Assembly: GCF_000620785.1 (NCBI RefSeq)
Contig: NZ_JIAI01000013.1
Span: 62,001 to 126,000 of the forward strand
Origin: Actinospineispora acaciae DSM 45401
Lineage (GTDB): Bacteria; Actinomycetota; Actinomycetes; Mycobacteriales; Pseudonocardiaceae
Reading direction: 5' to 3'
Length of the DNA: 64,000 bases
The notes under the pieces were generated by a model. That model saw only the letters and a program-made list of their open reading frames with translations. It did not search any database and was not told the origin of the DNA. The number at the start of each line of letters is the position of its first letter. The first letter of the stretch is position 1. Shown in pieces: positions 37,988 to 48,000 of the stretch. A program made the position numbers and the translations under genes.

Positions 37988-40020
37988 GGCGAACGCCAGC
38001 CGTCCGTGCTGGTCAGGACCGTCAACCGCTGGGTGGCCCTGGTCAGCGCCACGTACAGCGCCCGCCGGCCGGTGGACGACTCCGCGATCAGCTCGGACGG
38101 CTCGACCAACAGCACGGCGTCGTACTCCAGGCCCTTGGCGGCCAGGCTGCCGGCGACCCGCAGCCGCTCCCCCGCCTCCTCCGCCTCGGCCGCCAGCCAG
38201 CCGGACACCTCGTCCGACCGGGACATCGTGGTGATCACCCCGACGGTGCCCTCCACCTCGGCGAGCAGCTCGGACACCGCCGCCACGGCCTCCGGGCGCA
38301 ACGACGACGGGGTCACCGAGCGCACCGACGGCGAGAAGCCCGTGGAACGGACCGGCTTGGGCAGCTCGGCGGCGGACACCTCGTCGCGGACCACCGAGGC
38401 GGCCAGCTCGAAGATCTCCGCCGAGTTGCGGTAGTTCGTGGTGAGCTGGAACGAACGGCGCGCCTTGACCCGGCCCAGCGCGGACTCGCGCGCCTGGGCG
38501 GCCTCGTCGGAGTGCGGCCACGAGCTCTGCACCGGATCGCCGACGATCGTCCAGCTCGCGTACTGGCCCCGGCGCCCGAGCATGCGCCACTGCATCGGCG
38601 AGAGGTCCTGGGCCTCGTCCACGATGAGGTGGCCGTAGAAGAACTCCTTGCCCCGGCGGTTCTTCTGCCCCGGCTCGCCGGCCAGCACCCGCAGCTCGTC
38701 CAGCAGCGCCACGTCCGCCACCGACCAGTCCGGCTCCTCGGCGTCCGGAGCCCGGCGCCACGACCCCGCCAACTCGTCCACCTGACCCGATGACAACCAC
38801 CGCCCGGCCACCGACGCCAACTTCTCCGGGTCGCCCAGCCAGGACAGCACGTCGGTCGGCGCGAGCACCGGCCACCACTCGTCCAGGAACGCGTCGAACT
38901 CCGACCGGTCGCGCAGCTCGGAGACCAGCGCATCGCGCGCGAACCCCAAGTCAGTCGCCGAGCGCCACAGCGCGTCCAACAACGCCGCGCCGGCCTCCCG
39001 CCGAGCCCGGTTCGGCGCCAGCCGCCCCTTGTGCACCGCGCGCCGTACCGAGGACAGCTCGGAGGAGGACAGCCGCAGCACCTGCCCCCGGTAGACCAGC
39101 CGCAGCTCGGTCGGGGCGCCCGGCGGGTCGAGCCCCAGCGCGGCCTTGAGCAGCCGGCGCATCCGTCCGGAGCCCTTCAGCTCGGCCAGCGCGGGCGGGT
39201 CCATCCGGGTCGCGCTCGCCCCGTCCAGCACCTCGCCCAGCGCGCGCAGCTCCACCGCGTCCTCGCCCAGCGACGGCAGCACCCGCGAGATGTACTCCAT
39301 GAACACCGGCGACGGCCCGATCACCAGGACCCCGCCGGAGAGCCGGCGGCGGTCGGAGTAGAGCAGGTACGCCGCCCGGTGCAGCGCCACCGCCGTCTTG
39401 CCGGTACCCGGACCACCGGTGATCTCGGTGATCCCGCCGGCCGGGGCACGCACAGCCTCGTCCTGCTCGCGCTGGATGGTGGCCACGATGTCGCGCATGA
39501 CCGGCCCGCGCGCCCGAGACAGGTCGGCCATCAGCGAGCCCTCGCCGACCACCGGCATGTCCTCCGGCGCGGCGTCGGGCATCAACAGGTCGTCGGAGAT
39601 GTCGGTGACCCGCTGGCCGAACCCTCGGATGGTCCGCCTGCGGACCACGTCCATGGGCGCCTCGGGGGTGGCCCGGTAGAACGCGGCCGCCGCCGGCGCC
39701 CGCCAGTCGATCACCAGCGGCTCGAAGTCGGGGTCGCGCACGCCGAGGCGGCCCACGTACTGGGCGGCCCCGTCGGTCTTGTCCAGCCGGCCGAACACCA
39801 GCCCCTCGTGCTCGGTCTCCAGCTCGCGCAGCATCCGGCTGGCCTGGTAGACCATCACGTCCCGCTCGAACAGCGCGCCGGGGTGCCGTTCCTGGCCCCG
39901 CCGGTAGCCGGCCGAGCGCAGCTCCAGCGCCTCCTTGCGCAGCTCGGCGAGCCGGGCGTAGACCCGGTCCACGTGGCGCTGCTCCGCCGCCATCTCGCGC
40001 TGTCTGCTCGAATCCCGCAT
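37984..40020 (-). CDS. helD: HelD-like RNA polymerase-associated helicase
   Basis: 678 aa. N-terminal long helices (EQRHVDRVYARLAELRKEAL, likely the coiled-coil arm that enters the RNA polymerase secondary channel), then SF1 motifs: Walker A EITGGPGTGKTAVALHRAAYLLY near 195, Walker B HLIVDEAQDLSPMQWRMLG, LTTNYRNSAEIF, SLAAKGLEYDAVLLVEP and YVALTRATQRL. Matches the class II HelD proteins of actinobacteria, which release stalled RNA polymerase; some (HelR) protect against rifamycins. It is not a recombination helicase despite the UvrD-like core. ATG 40020 has AGAGGG upstream. Divergent from treS. Confidence 0.85.
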   Translation of the reverse strand: MRDSSRQREMAAEQRHVDRVYARLAELRKEALELRSAGYRRGQERHPGALFERDVMVYQASRMLRELETEHEGLVFGRLDKTDGAAQYVGRLGVRDPDFEPLVIDWRAPAAAAFYRATPEAPMDVVRRRTIRGFGQRVTDISDDLLMPDAAPEDMPVVGEGSLMADLSRARGPVMRDIVATIQREQDEAVRAPAGGITEITGGPGTGKTAVALHRAAYLLYSDRRRLSGGVLVIGPSPVFMEYISRVLPSLGEDAVELRALGEVLDGASATRMDPPALAELKGSGRMRRLLKAALGLDPPGAPTELRLVYRGQVLRLSSSELSSVRRAVHKGRLAPNRARREAGAALLDALWRSATDLGFARDALVSELRDRSEFDAFLDEWWPVLAPTDVLSWLGDPEKLASVAGRWLSSGQVDELAGSWRRAPDAEEPDWSVADVALLDELRVLAGEPGQKNRRGKEFFYGHLIVDEAQDLSPMQWRMLGRRGQYASWTIVGDPVQSSWPHSDEAAQARESALGRVKARRSFQLTTNYRNSAEIFELAASVVRDEVSAAELPKPVRSTGFSPSVRSVTPSSLRPEAVAAVSELLAEVEGTVGVITTMSRSDEVSGWLAAEAEEAGERLRVAGSLAAKGLEYDAVLLVEPSELIAESSTGRRALYVALTRATQRLTVLTSTDGWRSP

Positions 40021-40089
40021 CGACCCTCTGATTCCGCGCCGGAAGGAGACACTCTAGAGGGCGGCCGGCGCGAGATCCGCCACCCCGCT

Positions 40090-40119
40090 TTGACGCAACC
40101 TCGGCGGGGCCGGTACCAC
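40090..40119 (+). promoter_or_regulatory. Candidate treS promoter
   Basis: TTGACG (40090-40095), an 18-bp spacer and TACCAC (40114-40119) give a transcription start about 45 nt before ATG 40172. CCCCGC/GCGGGG flank the -35 as a short dyad. Moderate support only. Confidence 0.4.
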
Positions 40120-40171
40120 TTGCACCAGTTCCATAACGAGACCCCGCTACCACTAGGAATCGCGCGCACTC

Positions 40172-41941
40172 ATGTCGATCGACACGCACCGGACCGATCC
40201 CCCCGCCCCAGACCTAGGCGAGCTGACCGAGCCCAGCGCGGAGGACTATCGGCATGCCCGACCGCTGCCGCTGGAGCCTGACTGGTTCAAGCGCGCGGTG
40301 TTCTACGAAGTGCTGGTCAGAGCCTTCTACGACTCCAGCCGGGACGGCACCGGCGACCTGCGCGGGCTCACCGAGAAGCTGGACTACCTGTCCTGGCTGG
40401 GCGTGGACTGCCTGTGGTTGCCCCCGTTCTACGACTCACCGCTGCGCGACGGCGGGTACGACATCCGCGACTTCCGGGCGGTGCTGCCCGAGTTCGGAAC
40501 GGTCGAGGACTTCGTCGTGTTCCTGGACGAGGCGCACAAACGGGGAATTCGGGTGATCACCGATCTGGTGATGAACCACACGTCCGACCAGCACCCCTGG
40601 TTCGAGGAGTCGCGGCGGGATCCGGACGGCTTCTACGGTGACTTCTATGTGTGGTCCGACGACGACTCGCGCTACCCGGACGTGCGGATCATCTTCGTGG
40701 ACACCGAGACGTCCAACTGGACCTACGACCCGGTGCGCGGGCAGTTCTACTGGCACCGGTTCTTCACCCACCAGCCGGACCTGAACTACGACAACCCGGC
40801 CGTCCAGGAGGCCATGCTGGACGTGCTGCGGTTCTGGCTGGACCTGGGCATCGACGGGTTCCGGCTGGACGCGGTGCCCTACCTGTACGAGCGCGACGAC
40901 ACCAACTGCGAGAACCTGCCGGAGAGCCACGCCTTCCTGCAGCGCTGCCGCAAGGTGATGGACGACGAGTACCCGGGCCGGGTCATGCTCGCCGAGGCCA
41001 ACCAGTGGCCCACCGACGTGGTGGAGTACTTCGGCGACGCCGAGGTGGGCGGCGACGAGTGCCACATGGCGTTCCACTTCCCGCTGATGCCGCGCATCTT
41101 CATGGCCGTGCGCAGGGAGAACCGGTTCCCGATCTCGGAGATCCTGGCCCAGACGCCGGCCATCCCGTCGGGCTGCCAGTGGGGCATCTTCCTGCGCAAC
41201 CACGACGAGCTGACCCTGGAGATGGTCACCGACGAAGAGCGCGACTACATGTACTCGGAGTACGCCAAGGACCCGAGGATGAAGGCCAACATCGGCATCC
41301 GCCGCCGGCTGGCCCCGCTGCTGGACAACGACCGCAACCAGCTCGAACTGTTCACCGCGTTGCTGCTTTCGCTGCCCGGGTCACCCGTTTTGTACTACGG
41401 TGACGAGATCGGCATGGGCGACAACATCTGGCTCGGGGATCGGGACGCGGTGCGTAGCCCCATGCAGTGGACCCCGGACCGCAACGCCGGCTTCTCCAGC
41501 TGCGACCCCGGGCGACTGTACCTGCCGGTGATCATGGACCCGCTGTACGGCTACCAGACGGTGAACGTGGAGGCGCAGATCAACTCCTCCACCTCGCTGC
41601 TGCACTGGACCCGGCGGATGATCGACGTGCGCAAGCGCCACGCCGCGTTCGGGCTGGGCGAGTTCCACGAGCTGGGCGGCTCCAACCCGGCGGTGCTGTC
41701 CTACGTGCGCGAGATTGGCGGCGCCGAGCACGGGCATACCGACACCGTGCTGTGCGTGAACAACATGAGCCGGTTCCCGCAGCCGGTGGAGCTGGACCTG
41801 TCGCTGTGGAAGGGCTGCTCGCTGCACGAGCTGACCGGCGGCGTGCCGTTCCCGCCGATCGGCGAGCTGCCGTACCTGCTCACCCTGCCCGGCCACGGCT
41901 TCTACTGGTTTTCCATCCACGCCCCGGAGGAGGCCAGATGA
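40172..41941 (+). CDS. treS: Trehalose synthase (maltose alpha-D-glucosyltransferase)
   Basis: 589 aa GH13 subfamily 16 isomerase that interconverts trehalose and maltose. Catalytic residues: nucleophile Asp in GFRLDAVPYLYERD (about residue 231), acid Glu in VMLAEANQWP, and stabilising Asp in IFLRNHDELTLEMVTDEERDYM written here in part as FLRNHDELTLE. LVMNHTSDQHPWF and PVLYYGDEIGMGDNIWLGDR are also diagnostic. Supplies maltose to maltokinase, whose ATG overlaps the treS stop (ATGA), so TreS and Mak are coupled, as in the known TreS:Pep2 complex. Cytoplasmic. Confidence 0.95.
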   Translation: MSIDTHRTDPPAPDLGELTEPSAEDYRHARPLPLEPDWFKRAVFYEVLVRAFYDSSRDGTGDLRGLTEKLDYLSWLGVDCLWLPPFYDSPLRDGGYDIRDFRAVLPEFGTVEDFVVFLDEAHKRGIRVITDLVMNHTSDQHPWFEESRRDPDGFYGDFYVWSDDDSRYPDVRIIFVDTETSNWTYDPVRGQFYWHRFFTHQPDLNYDNPAVQEAMLDVLRFWLDLGIDGFRLDAVPYLYERDDTNCENLPESHAFLQRCRKVMDDEYPGRVMLAEANQWPTDVVEYFGDAEVGGDECHMAFHFPLMPRIFMAVRRENRFPISEILAQTPAIPSGCQWGIFLRNHDELTLEMVTDEERDYMYSEYAKDPRMKANIGIRRRLAPLLDNDRNQLELFTALLLSLPGSPVLYYGDEIGMGDNIWLGDRDAVRSPMQWTPDRNAGFSSCDPGRLYLPVIMDPLYGYQTVNVEAQINSSTSLLHWTRRMIDVRKRHAAFGLGEFHELGGSNPAVLSYVREIGGAEHGHTDTVLCVNNMSRFPQPVELDLSLWKGCSLHELTGGVPFPPIGELPYLLTLPGHGFYWFSIHAPEEAR

Positions 41942-43314
41942 CCAACCTGCTCGACCATCTGAATACCTGGTTGCCCCGGCAACGATGGTTCGCCGGGAAG
42001 GGCCGCTCGATCGCCGGGCTGACCGTGGCGCAGTCGGTCACCCTGCGCACCGGGGAGCCGGGCGCGGACCTGATGGTGCTGGCGGTCGAGCTGGACGGTG
42101 GTGGCACGGAGTACTACCAGGTGCTGGTCGGGCGGCGGGGGCGGCTGCCGGTCGAGCTGGAGCACGTGGCGATCGGCGCGGTGGACGGGCAGGTGGCCTA
42201 CGACGGCATCTGGGACCCGGAGCTGTCCTCCGGGCTGCTGGACGCGCTGGCCGCCGGCGACGGCAGGGACTGGCTGCGGTTCGTGCCCGAGCCGGGCGCG
42301 GAGATCCCCACCGGGCTGTCCGGCCGGGTGCTCGGGGTGGAACAGAGCAACACCTCGGTGGCGTACGGCGACGAGGTGCTGCTCAAGCTGTTCCGCCGGC
42401 TCGCCCCCGGCATCAACCCGGACCTGGAGCTGCACCGCGCGCTGCGCGAGCGGGACAGCAAAGAGGTGGCCGGGCTGCGCGCGGCCATCGAGGGCACGCT
42501 GCGCGGCGAGCCGACGGTGTTCGGGCTGCTGCAGGACTACGCGGCGAACTCCGCCGACGGCTGGTCGATGGCGTTGATCAGCATCCGGGACCTGTTCGCC
42601 GAGGCCGACCTGCGCGCCGACGAGGTGGGCGGCGACTTCTCCGGCGAGGCGTTCCGGCTGGGCCAGACCGTGGCGATACTGCACGCCGAGCTGGCCGGCG
42701 TACTCGGCGTCACCACGGTGACGCCGGAGTCGCTGCGCGCGGACATGCACGCCCAGCTGGACGTGGCGCTGGCCGAGGTCGCCGAGCTTGCCGAGCTGAC
42801 CGGTCCGCTGCGCGCGGCGTTCGACGAGGTCGGCAGGCTGCCCGAGCCGGTGCCCGCGCAGCGGATCCACGGCGACCTGCACCTCGGCCAGACGCTGCGC
42901 ACGCCCACCGGGTGGCTGCTGATCGACTTCGAGGGCGAGCCGGAGCGGCCGCTGACCGAGCGCCGCAAGCCCAACCCGGCGCTGCGGGACGTGGCCGGAA
43001 TGCTCCGCTCGTTCGACTACGCCGCCTACCACCAGCTCTCCGAGTGGGGCGAGTGGGCGTACCCGTCGGAGGACGCCGAGCCGGAGGGCCAACTGGCCTG
43101 GCGGGCCGAGGAGTGGGCCGGCCGCAACCGGAACGCGTTCTGCGACGGCTACGCCGACACGACCGGCTCCGACCCCCGCGAGTCGGCCCTGCTGCTGCGC
43201 GCGCTGGAGCTGGACAAGGCCGTCTACGAGACCGTCTACGAGACCCGCAACCGCCCGAGCTGGCTGCCCGTCCCGCTCCGCTCGCTGCGCCGCCTGCTCA
43301 CCCCGGGCACGTAA
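41938..43314 (+). CDS. mak: Maltokinase
   Basis: 458 aa, the usual length of actinobacterial Mak/Pep2. Phosphorylates maltose with ATP to maltose 1-phosphate, the GlgE substrate. N-terminal cap NTWLPRQRWFAGKGRSI, kinase N-lobe GVEQSNTSVAYGDEVLLKLFRRL, catalytic loop RIHGDLHLGQTL and the metal-binding LLIDFEGEPERPL with RDVAGMLRSFDYA: an aminoglycoside-phosphotransferase-like fold. Overlaps treS by 4 nt. Together with glgE and glgB in this window it completes the trehalose-to-glucan route. Confidence 0.95.
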   Translation: MTNLLDHLNTWLPRQRWFAGKGRSIAGLTVAQSVTLRTGEPGADLMVLAVELDGGGTEYYQVLVGRRGRLPVELEHVAIGAVDGQVAYDGIWDPELSSGLLDALAAGDGRDWLRFVPEPGAEIPTGLSGRVLGVEQSNTSVAYGDEVLLKLFRRLAPGINPDLELHRALRERDSKEVAGLRAAIEGTLRGEPTVFGLLQDYAANSADGWSMALISIRDLFAEADLRADEVGGDFSGEAFRLGQTVAILHAELAGVLGVTTVTPESLRADMHAQLDVALAEVAELAELTGPLRAAFDEVGRLPEPVPAQRIHGDLHLGQTLRTPTGWLLIDFEGEPERPLTERRKPNPALRDVAGMLRSFDYAAYHQLSEWGEWAYPSEDAEPEGQLAWRAEEWAGRNRNAFCDGYADTTGSDPRESALLLRALELDKAVYETVYETRNRPSWLPVPLRSLRRLLTPGT

Positions 43315-43374
43315 AGCGACTGCGGCCGCCGGCGAACCCTGACACCCTTTCGCCGGAGGCGAGGTGGGGGTGTC

Positions 43375-44199
43375 ATGACGGTTTCCGAGGACGTGCGTTC
43401 CGAGCGGCTGGGCCCGATGGTGACGCTGATGCCCGACAGCCCGGCCCAGCGGATCGCGGACGACGGCATGATGCTGCGCGTCCTGGTCGGCTCGGGCGTG
43501 CACGGGACGGCCATCGACGGGCAGGACGACCGCGACGAGATGGGCATCTGCGTCGAGCCGCCGCACACGGTCATCGGCTCGCACCGGTTCGAGCACTACA
43601 CGTTCCGGACCCAGCCCGAGGGCGTCTGCTCCGGTCCGGGTGACCTGGACCTGGTGGTGTACGGGCTGCGCAAGTTCGCCCGCCTGGCCGCGCGCGGCAA
43701 CCCGACGGTGCTGCTGCCGCTGTTCGTCGGCGAGCAGCACGTCTGCTACGCCAACGACTTCGGCCGCGAGCTGCGCGAGCGCGCCGGCCTGTTCGTCTCC
43801 AGGTACGCCGGCGCCCGGTTCCGGGGCTACCTGCACTCCCAGCGCCAGGGGCTGCTCGGCCTGCGCTCCGGCGGCTCCCGCAACCAGGGCCGGGCCGACA
43901 TCCGCGCCCGCTACGGTTTCGACACGAAGTTCGCCATGCACATGGTCCGGCTGGGCCTGCAGGGCGTCGAGCTGCTCCGGACCGGCTCGATCACGCTGCC
44001 CACGCCCGAGCCGGACCTCACGTGGCTGCGGGCGCTGCGCCGGGGCGAGCACACCAAGGACGAGGCGCTGGCGCGCGCCGAGGAGCTGGAGCGGGAGATC
44101 GAGGCGCTGATGGAGTCCTCGCCGCTGCCCGACCGTCCCGACCAGCGGGCGATCGACGGCTGGCTGGAGAGCGTGCACCGCAGGTACTGGGGTTGGTAG
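43375..44199 (+). CDS. Predicted nucleotidyltransferase (DNA polymerase beta superfamily, COG3541-like)
   Basis: 274 aa. The minimal nucleotidyltransferase motif is seen as VGSGVHGTAIDGQDDRDEMG (GSG, then paired Asp). Downstream DLDLVVYGLRKFARLAARGNPTVLLPLF and GLRSGGSRNQGRADIRARYGFDTKFAMH-type segments resemble the RlaP/YcgL-like group, some members of which are linked with RNA ligases and repair. No RNA ligase is adjacent; the target is unknown. GAGGTG precedes ATG 43375 by 8-9 nt. Tail-to-tail with the SWIM gene, only 1 bp between stops. Confidence 0.75.
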   Translation: MTVSEDVRSERLGPMVTLMPDSPAQRIADDGMMLRVLVGSGVHGTAIDGQDDRDEMGICVEPPHTVIGSHRFEHYTFRTQPEGVCSGPGDLDLVVYGLRKFARLAARGNPTVLLPLFVGEQHVCYANDFGRELRERAGLFVSRYAGARFRGYLHSQRQGLLGLRSGGSRNQGRADIRARYGFDTKFAMHMVRLGLQGVELLRTGSITLPTPEPDLTWLRALRRGEHTKDEALARAEELEREIEALMESSPLPDRPDQRAIDGWLESVHRRYWGW

Positions 44200-44200
44200 C

Positions 44201-45040
44201 TCAACGGTCGTCGAGGGCGTCGTCGAGGGCACGGTAGGCCGGGCGGAGCAGCTCGGCCAGCGGGCGGCCGCGCACGGTGACGCCGACCGGGGGCAGCTGG
44301 TCGAGCAGGGCGTCCACCGGGGCGGCCGTTCCGACCAGCGGCGGCAGGTCTCCGGACAGCCGGAAGTACCTGTCCAGGCAGTCGGACAGCGGGGGCGCGC
44401 CGGCGTCCGGGGACGGTTGCGGCTCGGCGCCCGGTGCGCTGTCGCCTCGGCGGGCGCGGATGTTGTCCAGCAGCGTGTCCCGGTCGCGGCCGCGCAGGGC
44501 GAGCACGGCGAACGGGTCGGCGTCGAAGGACTCGGCGAGCAGGTAGAGCACGGCGGCCAGGTGCTTGCACGGCACCTCGTGGTCCGGGCAGCTGCAGTCC
44601 ATGCTCAGCTCGCGCGGGCTGGCCGGGAACAGCGCGAGGTCGACCGAGCTGAACACCTCCTCGATGTCCGTCGGCATCTCCCCGGCCAGCAGCTTCGCCG
44701 CGTACCACGCGCTGTCCGCCATGGCCTGCTCGACGCGCCCCCACTCCAGCTTGCCGAACGTGGTGATCCCGACCCTGACCTGGTACGGGCGGGGGCGGCT
44801 GCCCTGGACCTGGGCCTGCACGGACCCCGGGGAGGCGGTCAGCGAGATCACCTGGCCGGCGCGCGCGTAGGACCGACCCCTACTGAGCCGCCCGCCAACG
44901 CCGATCGACTCCAACCCCTGCAGGAACCGGGCCGACCACCAGGTCTGCGCGATCTCCCCGCGCTTGCTGCGCGCCTTGATCCCGCCCTCCACCGGCCTCG
45001 GCCGGGCGGGCTGGCGGTCGCGCCACCAGGGCTCAGTCAT
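44201..45040 (-). CDS. SWIM zinc-finger protein, partner of SNF2 helicase
   Basis: 279 aa. SWIM zinc finger CxCx(n)CxH in MDCSCPDHEVPCKHLAAVLY at about residues 147-165. N-terminal segment TWWSARFLQGLESIGVGGRLSRGRSYARAG is typical of the family, where the SWIM protein is encoded directly after a SNF2 helicase. Its ATG lies 8 bp inside the end of the helicase gene, so the two are translationally coupled and probably form one DNA- or RNA-acting complex. The C-terminal third is low-complexity (SAPGAEPQPSPDAGAPP) then helical. Confidence 0.88.
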   Translation of the reverse strand: MTEPWWRDRQPARPRPVEGGIKARSKRGEIAQTWWSARFLQGLESIGVGGRLSRGRSYARAGQVISLTASPGSVQAQVQGSRPRPYQVRVGITTFGKLEWGRVEQAMADSAWYAAKLLAGEMPTDIEEVFSSVDLALFPASPRELSMDCSCPDHEVPCKHLAAVLYLLAESFDADPFAVLALRGRDRDTLLDNIRARRGDSAPGAEPQPSPDAGAPPLSDCLDRYFRLSGDLPPLVGTAAPVDALLDQLPPVGVTVRGRPLAELLRPAYRALDDALDDR

Positions 45041-48000
45041 CTACGGCTTCCGCTCCCAGCTCGAACAGCTCGCGCAGCTCGCGGGTGGACAGCTCGGTGA
45101 GCCAGCCCTCGCCGTCGCTGATCACCAGCTCGGCGAGCTCCTTCTTGCTCTCGATCATCTGGTCGATCCGCTCCTCCAGGGTGCCGGCGCAGACGAACTT
45201 GCGGACCTGCACGTTGCGCCGCTGCCCGATCCGGAACGCCCGGTCGGTGGCCTGGTTCTCCACCGCCGGGTTCCACCACCTGTCCAGGTGGATCACGTGG
45301 TTCGCGGCGGTCAGGGTGAGCCCGGTGCCGCCGGCCTTGAGCGACAGCAGGAAGATCGACGGCCCGCCGTCGGCCTGGAAGCGCTGGACCATCTCGTCGC
45401 GCCGCGCGCGGGAGGTGCCGCCGTGCAGGTAGAGCACCTCGGTGTCGAACCGGGCGGACAGGTGCGGCACCAGCATCTCGGCGAACTCGGTGAACTGGGT
45501 GAAGCACAGCACCTTGTCGCCCTCGGCCAGGATCTCGTCCAGCACCTCCTCCAGCCGGATCACCTTCCCGGAGCGCCGCCCGATCGGCGAGCCGTCGTGC
45601 AGCAGCTGCGCCGGGTGGTTGCAGACCTGCTTGAGCTTGGCCATCGCGGCCAGCACGTTGCCGCGCCGCTCGATCCCGTCCGCGCCCTCGATCTTCTCCA
45701 TCATGTCGTCCACGACCGTCCGGTACAGCGAGGCCTGCTCGCTGGTCAGCCGGTAGTCCTGGATGATCTCGATCTTCTCCGGCAGGTCCTGGATGATGTC
45801 CTTGTCGGTCTTGAGCCGGCGCAGCAGGTACGGCCGGGTGATCAGGCGCAGCCGCTGGGCCGCCTCGGTGTCGCCGTGGCGCTCCACCGGCACCGCGTAC
45901 CGATGCCGAAACTTCTCGCTGGTCCCCAGCACGCCCGGGTTCAAGAAGTCCATCACCGACCACAGCTCGGACAGCCGGTTCTCCATCGGCGTGCCGGTCA
46001 GCGCGATCCGGTGCTCGGCCCGCAGCCGCCGCACCGCCTTCGCCGCCTGCGACAAGCTGTTCTTCACCAACTGCGCCTCGTCCAACACCACCCGCCGCCA
46101 CGAGTACCCGCCGAGCTCGTCAACGTCCCTGGTCACCGTCCCATACGTGGTGACAACCAGATCCGCCCCCGCAACCCGCTCCCGCAGCTCGTCCCCATGC
46201 GCCCGCGAACCACCGTGATGCGCATACACCCGCAACGAAGGCGCAAACTTCGCCGCCTCCCGCACCCAGTTCCCCACCAACGAGACCGGGCACACCAGCA
46301 AGCTCGCGTGGGTGTCCCCAAGGCGCGCGTCCGCGCTCGTAACCGCCCGCGAGTCGGGGATTTCGTCAGGGTGAGTCGCGGATTTTGTCAGCCCTCGCTC
46401 CCGCGCCTCCAGCGCGAGCAACTGCACGGTCTTGCCCAACCCCATGTCGTCGGCCAGGCACGCCCCCAGCCCGAGCGAGGACAGGAACGCCAGCCAGGAC
46501 AGCCCGCGCCGCTGGTACGGACGCAACGCGGCCCGGAAGTCCTCGGGCGGGTCCACCGCCGTGACGCTCCGCTCGGCGGTGCCGGAGAGCAGCTCGCCCA
46601 GCCAGCCGTCCACGTCCAGCGAGGTGATCGGCAGCGGCGTCTCGTGGTCGGCCTGGTTGGTGGCGATGGCGAGCAGCTCGCCCGCGGTGGCCGCCCCGGA
46701 CGGCGCCGTGCGCAGGAACTCCAGCCCGCGCCGCAGCCGCTCCGGGTCGACGGCCACCCACTTGCCGCGCAGCCGCACCAACGGCGCCTTGGTCGCGACC
46801 AGCTCGGCGATCTCGTCCTCGGTGAGCACCTCGTCGCCGACCGCCAGCCGCCAGTCGAACCGGCCGAGCGCCTCGCGGTTGAGCCCGCTGGCGGTCACCA
46901 CGCCGTCCACCGGGGTGCTGGTCGCCGACACCGCCAGCCCGAGCCGCCCCGTCGACCCCCACCAGGACGGCAGCAGCACGCCGAACCCGGCCTGGTCCAG
47001 CCGGGCGGCCGCGCCGGACAGGAACCGATAGGCGCCCTCGGTGTCCAGCACCAGTTCGCTGGGGCGGGCGCCGCGCAGCGCGCCGGCCAGCTCGGGGTAC
47101 ACCACGCTGGCCCTGGCCAGCTCGGCGAGCAGCACCTCCTGCGGCCGTTCGATCCAGCGGCTCAGCCCGCCCGGCTCGCGCCACACCTGGTCGGCCGGGA
47201 CCAGCAGGCTCGGGTCGGCCACCGACCGCAACAGGAACTCCAGCCGCCAGACGGTGTCCGGGGCGTCCGGGTCCGGGTTCGCCGGGTCGTCCAGCGGCTG
47301 CTCCTCGGTCAGCCGGAAGGTGGCCCGGGCCGGGCCGGCCGGTTCGTCGTCCAGCTCGTCCCAGGGCGCGAGCGCGTCACGCAGCTCGGCGACCTCGCCG
47401 GGCTCGGCATCGAATCCGCCGTCACCCGAGGTCAGCGCAGCCAGCCAGGAGTCGACCACGCCAGCACCCGAGCGACCGGGCACCAAGCGCACCGGGGCGT
47501 CCGCCCGCCCGAACCTGTCCCGCACCGCCGCGTCCACCAGCACGTCCAGCGCGTCCTCCACCAGCCCGGTGGGGTCCTGCCCGTCCAGGCCGGTGAGCGC
47601 GGCCATCCCCGGCGGGCCAGCCTGCTCGGACCGCACCACCGGCGGCATCGCCGCGATCATGGCGTGCAGCGCCACCGCGTCCGGCCCGGCCAGCACCGGC
47701 CGCCAGACCGCGCGCGTCCCGGACTCCGTCGTCCGCACCCCCGGGACGACCCGGCCGCGCCCGGCCAGGTCGGCGGCGAACTCCGCGAGCGCGCGCAGGT
47801 ACACGACGGAGGTGCCGTAGCGGACCTCGTCCACCGGGTCGTCCAGCTCGGCGGGGTCGACCGCGACCACCGGGACCGACCAGGCCAGCAGCGTGGGCTC
47901 GGCCCGCCGCGCCGGCCGCGCGGACATCCGGATCAGCTCGGGCGAGTCCAGCGGTCCGGACCGGGCCGAGGGCAGCAGCAGGGTGGCCAGGCCGGGCTTG

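Noticed and set aside
40021..40171. Rifamycin-associated element upstream of the HelD-like gene
   Set aside because: Only a short CCCCGC/GCGGGG dyad is present; I could not recognise the known 19-bp element.
43180..43200. Another GAGTCGG match inside maltokinase
   Set aside because: Only seven to eight bases match the repeat core, in a conserved coding region; chance at this GC content.
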